Source of the DNA: JBLHUT01 sp047629975
GTDB lineage: Bacteria > Pseudomonadota > Alphaproteobacteria > Rhodobacterales > Rhodobacteraceae
Length of the DNA stretch: 13,750 nucleotides
Direction: 5' to 3'
NCBI GenBank assembly: GCA_047629975.1
Contig: JBLHUT010000063.1
Location: 1-13,750, forward strand
The notes beneath the pieces are model-generated. The model worked only from the letters and a program-made list of their open reading frames with translations. It was not told the DNA's origin and made no database searches. The position numbers and the translations under genes are program-made. Shown here piece after piece: positions 12,129 through 13,750 of the stretch (within the stretch, counting starts at the first letter, position 1; each line of letters starts with the position of its first letter).

Positions 12129-13667
12129 ATGGATGGCACTGCTGAAACGCAGACCGAATGGGGTCCGTTCGGGCGCCCGCTTTTCAACGACCCCGCCGCA
12201 CGGGCGTTGGCGCGGGTCGGAGTGATCGACGTCGGGTCCAACTCTGTCAGGATGGTTGTTTTTGACGGCGCGGCGCGCTCTCCGGCCTATTTCTTCAACG
12301 AAAAGGTAATGTGCGGGCTGGGCCGCGAGATGGGCGAGACAGGCCATCTGTACCCCGAAGGACGCAAGCGCGCCCTGCTGGCGATCAAGCGGTTTGTGAA
12401 CCTTGCGCGCGGCATGAATATTCCACCACTCACTGCCGTTGCAACAGCCGCAATCCGCTCGGCCAGTGATGGCCCCGATTTTTGCAGCGACGTCAAGCGC
12501 GAGACGGGTCTGGACCTTTATGTCATCGATGGCACCGAGGAGGCCCGCCTGTCGGCGCAGGGAGTTCTGTTGGGGTGGCCTCAGGCCAGCGGGCTTGTGT
12601 GCGACATCGGCGGCTCTTCGATGGAACTGGCCGAGTTGAAAGACGGCAAGGTCGGCGCAAGAGCTACATCGGCACTCGGCCCGCTGCGGCTGAAAACGCT
12701 CAAAGGTGGCAAGGAAGGGCGGCGTATCGAAATTGCCAGCGCTCTGGGGACGCTTCATGCCCAGATCCCCCACCAGAAGCGGCTGTTTCTTGTGGGCGGA
12801 TCGTGGCGTGCCATTGCGCGCCTCGATATGGTCCGCCGGGGTTATGCCCTGACGGTGCTTCACGATTACCGCATGACCCCGAAATCCGTGCGCCGCACGC
12901 TGGACTGGCTGCACGAAAACGACCTCGAAGTCTTGCGCGAAAAGGCACGGCTGTCGTCAAGCCGGATTGCACTGGTGCCGATCGCAGGGGAGGTTTTGCG
13001 CCGCCTGATGGCCGAGTTCAAGGTGGCGGAAATCATAACATCGGCCTACGGGATCCGCGAGGGGATGCTGTTTGAGCAAATGCCGGACCGTTTGCGACAA
13101 CGTGACCCGCTGATCGAGGCGTGCCGCTATGACGAAGCGACAAATGCCCGTGTTCCCGGGTTCGGGCGCACCTTGTATGATTTCATTTCCCCTCTCTTCA
13201 AAGCCAGCCGAACGCCCAAACGCTTGATCAAGGCGGCGTGTTTGCTGCATGACGTAAGCTGGCGCGCCCATCCGGATTACCGGGCCGAAGTCTGTTTTGA
13301 CAACGCGACGCGGGGCAACCTTGGCGGGATCGACCACCCGGGGAGAATTTTTCTCGGGCTCGCGCTTTTGCACAGATACCGCAACGCACGACCAGGCAAC
13401 AGATTCGAACCGTTACTGGACCTGCTGACAGACCGGCAGCGGCGCGAAGCCGAAGTTCTGGGAAAAGCCATGCGTTTCGGGGCCATGTTTTCGATGGCAG
13501 TGCCAGAGCATATGGGGAAACTGAAATTCCGTTCCAAGTTGAGAGAACTGGAATTGACGCTGCGACCTGAGGCCGCCGACCTCTACGGTGAAGTGGCCGC
13601 CGCTCGGTTTGAATCGCTCGCCACATCCCTCGAAGCCGTCCGGATCGTCAGGTTTCCAAAGAAATAG
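12129..13667 (+). CDS. ppx: Ppx/GppA family exopolyphosphatase
   Basis: Processive release of phosphate from polyphosphate ends and/or hydrolysis of pppGpp; the family members overlap in activity. The 512-residue protein has the ASKHA-fold N-domain: phosphate-1 loop GVIDVGSNSVRM (31-42), TAVATAAIRSASDG (102-115), catalytic-glutamate region GTEEARLSAQG (135-145, E137/E138) and phosphate-2 loop CDIGGSSMELAEL (158-170). The C-terminal region is HD-like, with LLHDVSW (His374-Asp375) and GIDHPGR further on. The full length (E. coli Ppx 513 aa) and the HD-like region fit the long form. AAAGGA (12116-12121) lies 7 nt before the ATG. The position directly after ppk on the same strand supports a polyphosphatase role rather than GppA-only activity, but that is inference. 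Confidence 0.92.
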   Translation: MDGTAETQTEWGPFGRPLFNDPAARALARVGVIDVGSNSVRMVVFDGAARSPAYFFNEKVMCGLGREMGETGHLYPEGRKRALLAIKRFVNLARGMNIPPLTAVATAAIRSASDGPDFCSDVKRETGLDLYVIDGTEEARLSAQGVLLGWPQASGLVCDIGGSSMELAELKDGKVGARATSALGPLRLKTLKGGKEGRRIEIASALGTLHAQIPHQKRLFLVGGSWRAIARLDMVRRGYALTVLHDYRMTPKSVRRTLDWLHENDLEVLREKARLSSSRIALVPIAGEVLRRLMAEFKVAEIITSAYGIREGMLFEQMPDRLRQRDPLIEACRYDEATNARVPGFGRTLYDFISPLFKASRTPKRLIKAACLLHDVSWRAHPDYRAEVCFDNATRGNLGGIDHPGRIFLGLALLHRYRNARPGNRFEPLLDLLTDRQRREAEVLGKAMRFGAMFSMAVPEHMGKLKFRSKLRELELTLRPEAADLYGEVAAARFESLATSLEAVRIVRFPKK

Positions 13668-13677
13668 ACCCGCTCAA

Positions 13678-13719
13678 GCCGCGCTGCCGCGTCCCCTGCG
13701 GGGCCGGAGCCAGCGCGGC
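13678..13719 (+). terminator. strong hairpin after ppx, possible terminator or dispersed repeat
   Basis: GCCGCGCTG (13678-13686) pairs perfectly with CAGCGCGGC (13711-13719), and a smaller CCCC (13693-13696)/GGGG (13700-13703) hairpin sits within the loop. It begins 10 bp after the ppx stop, the expected place for a transcript end, but no T-run follows, so Rho-independent termination is not proved. The remaining bases to the window end show nothing else. Confidence 0.4.
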
Positions 13720-13750
13720 CCCTGCGCCCCGAAATTATGTGGCACCCTGT

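Noticed and set aside
11661..12914. 417-codon open frame on the minus strand across the end of ppk and the start of ppx
   Set aside because: It runs antisense to two firmly identified genes and across their spacer, has no recognisable domain, and long antisense frames are expected in GC-rich coding DNA.

Overview
The window looks like ordinary core chromosome of a GC-rich alphaproteobacterium, most likely Rhodobacterales (roseobacter/Rhodobacteraceae type). The supporting signs are a short-form prolyl-tRNA synthetase next to a lolC-lolD pair, a stand-alone HdaA protein with an N-terminal clamp-binding motif, and HdaA sitting directly before ppk and ppx. No transposase, integrase, phage gene, CRISPR array, tRNA or rRNA was seen. 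Placement is by family recognition only; no database search was run.

Layout. Positions 1-1677 (+) hold the C-terminal part of topoisomerase IV subunit B (parE), cut by the window edge. A 194-bp gap with a possible 33-codon ORF follows, then a small five-helix membrane protein of the DMT/YdcZ (DUF606) type (1872-2309, +). It overlaps tail to tail by 14 bp with a leftward cluster read in the order proS (7557-6220), SGNH/GDSL esterase (6196-5561), lolC/E permease (5281-3989), lolD ATPase (3996-3283), Ldh-type oxidoreductase (3279-2296). The lolC/lolD overlap and the lolD/oxidoreductase gap (8 bp and 3 bp) indicate translational coupling. A 279-bp hairpin-rich gap separates the esterase from lolC.

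A 359-bp divergent spacer (7558-7916) with two short tandem duplications and two hairpins separates proS from a rightward cluster: AI-2E/PerM-type membrane protein (7917-8999), hdaA (9045-9728), ppk (9769-11958) and ppx (12129-13667). The last two make and degrade polyphosphate; HdaA dampens DnaA-driven replication initiation. The final 83 bp hold a strong hairpin.

I did not find a convincing undescribed multi-gene system. The points most worth a second look are local: the Ldh-family enzyme with Cys where the family usually has its conserved His, a hairpin covering the hdaA ribosome-binding site, two structured non-coding spacers that look like dispersed-repeat candidates, a possible mini-ORF behind parE, and the co-location of replication control with polyphosphate metabolism.
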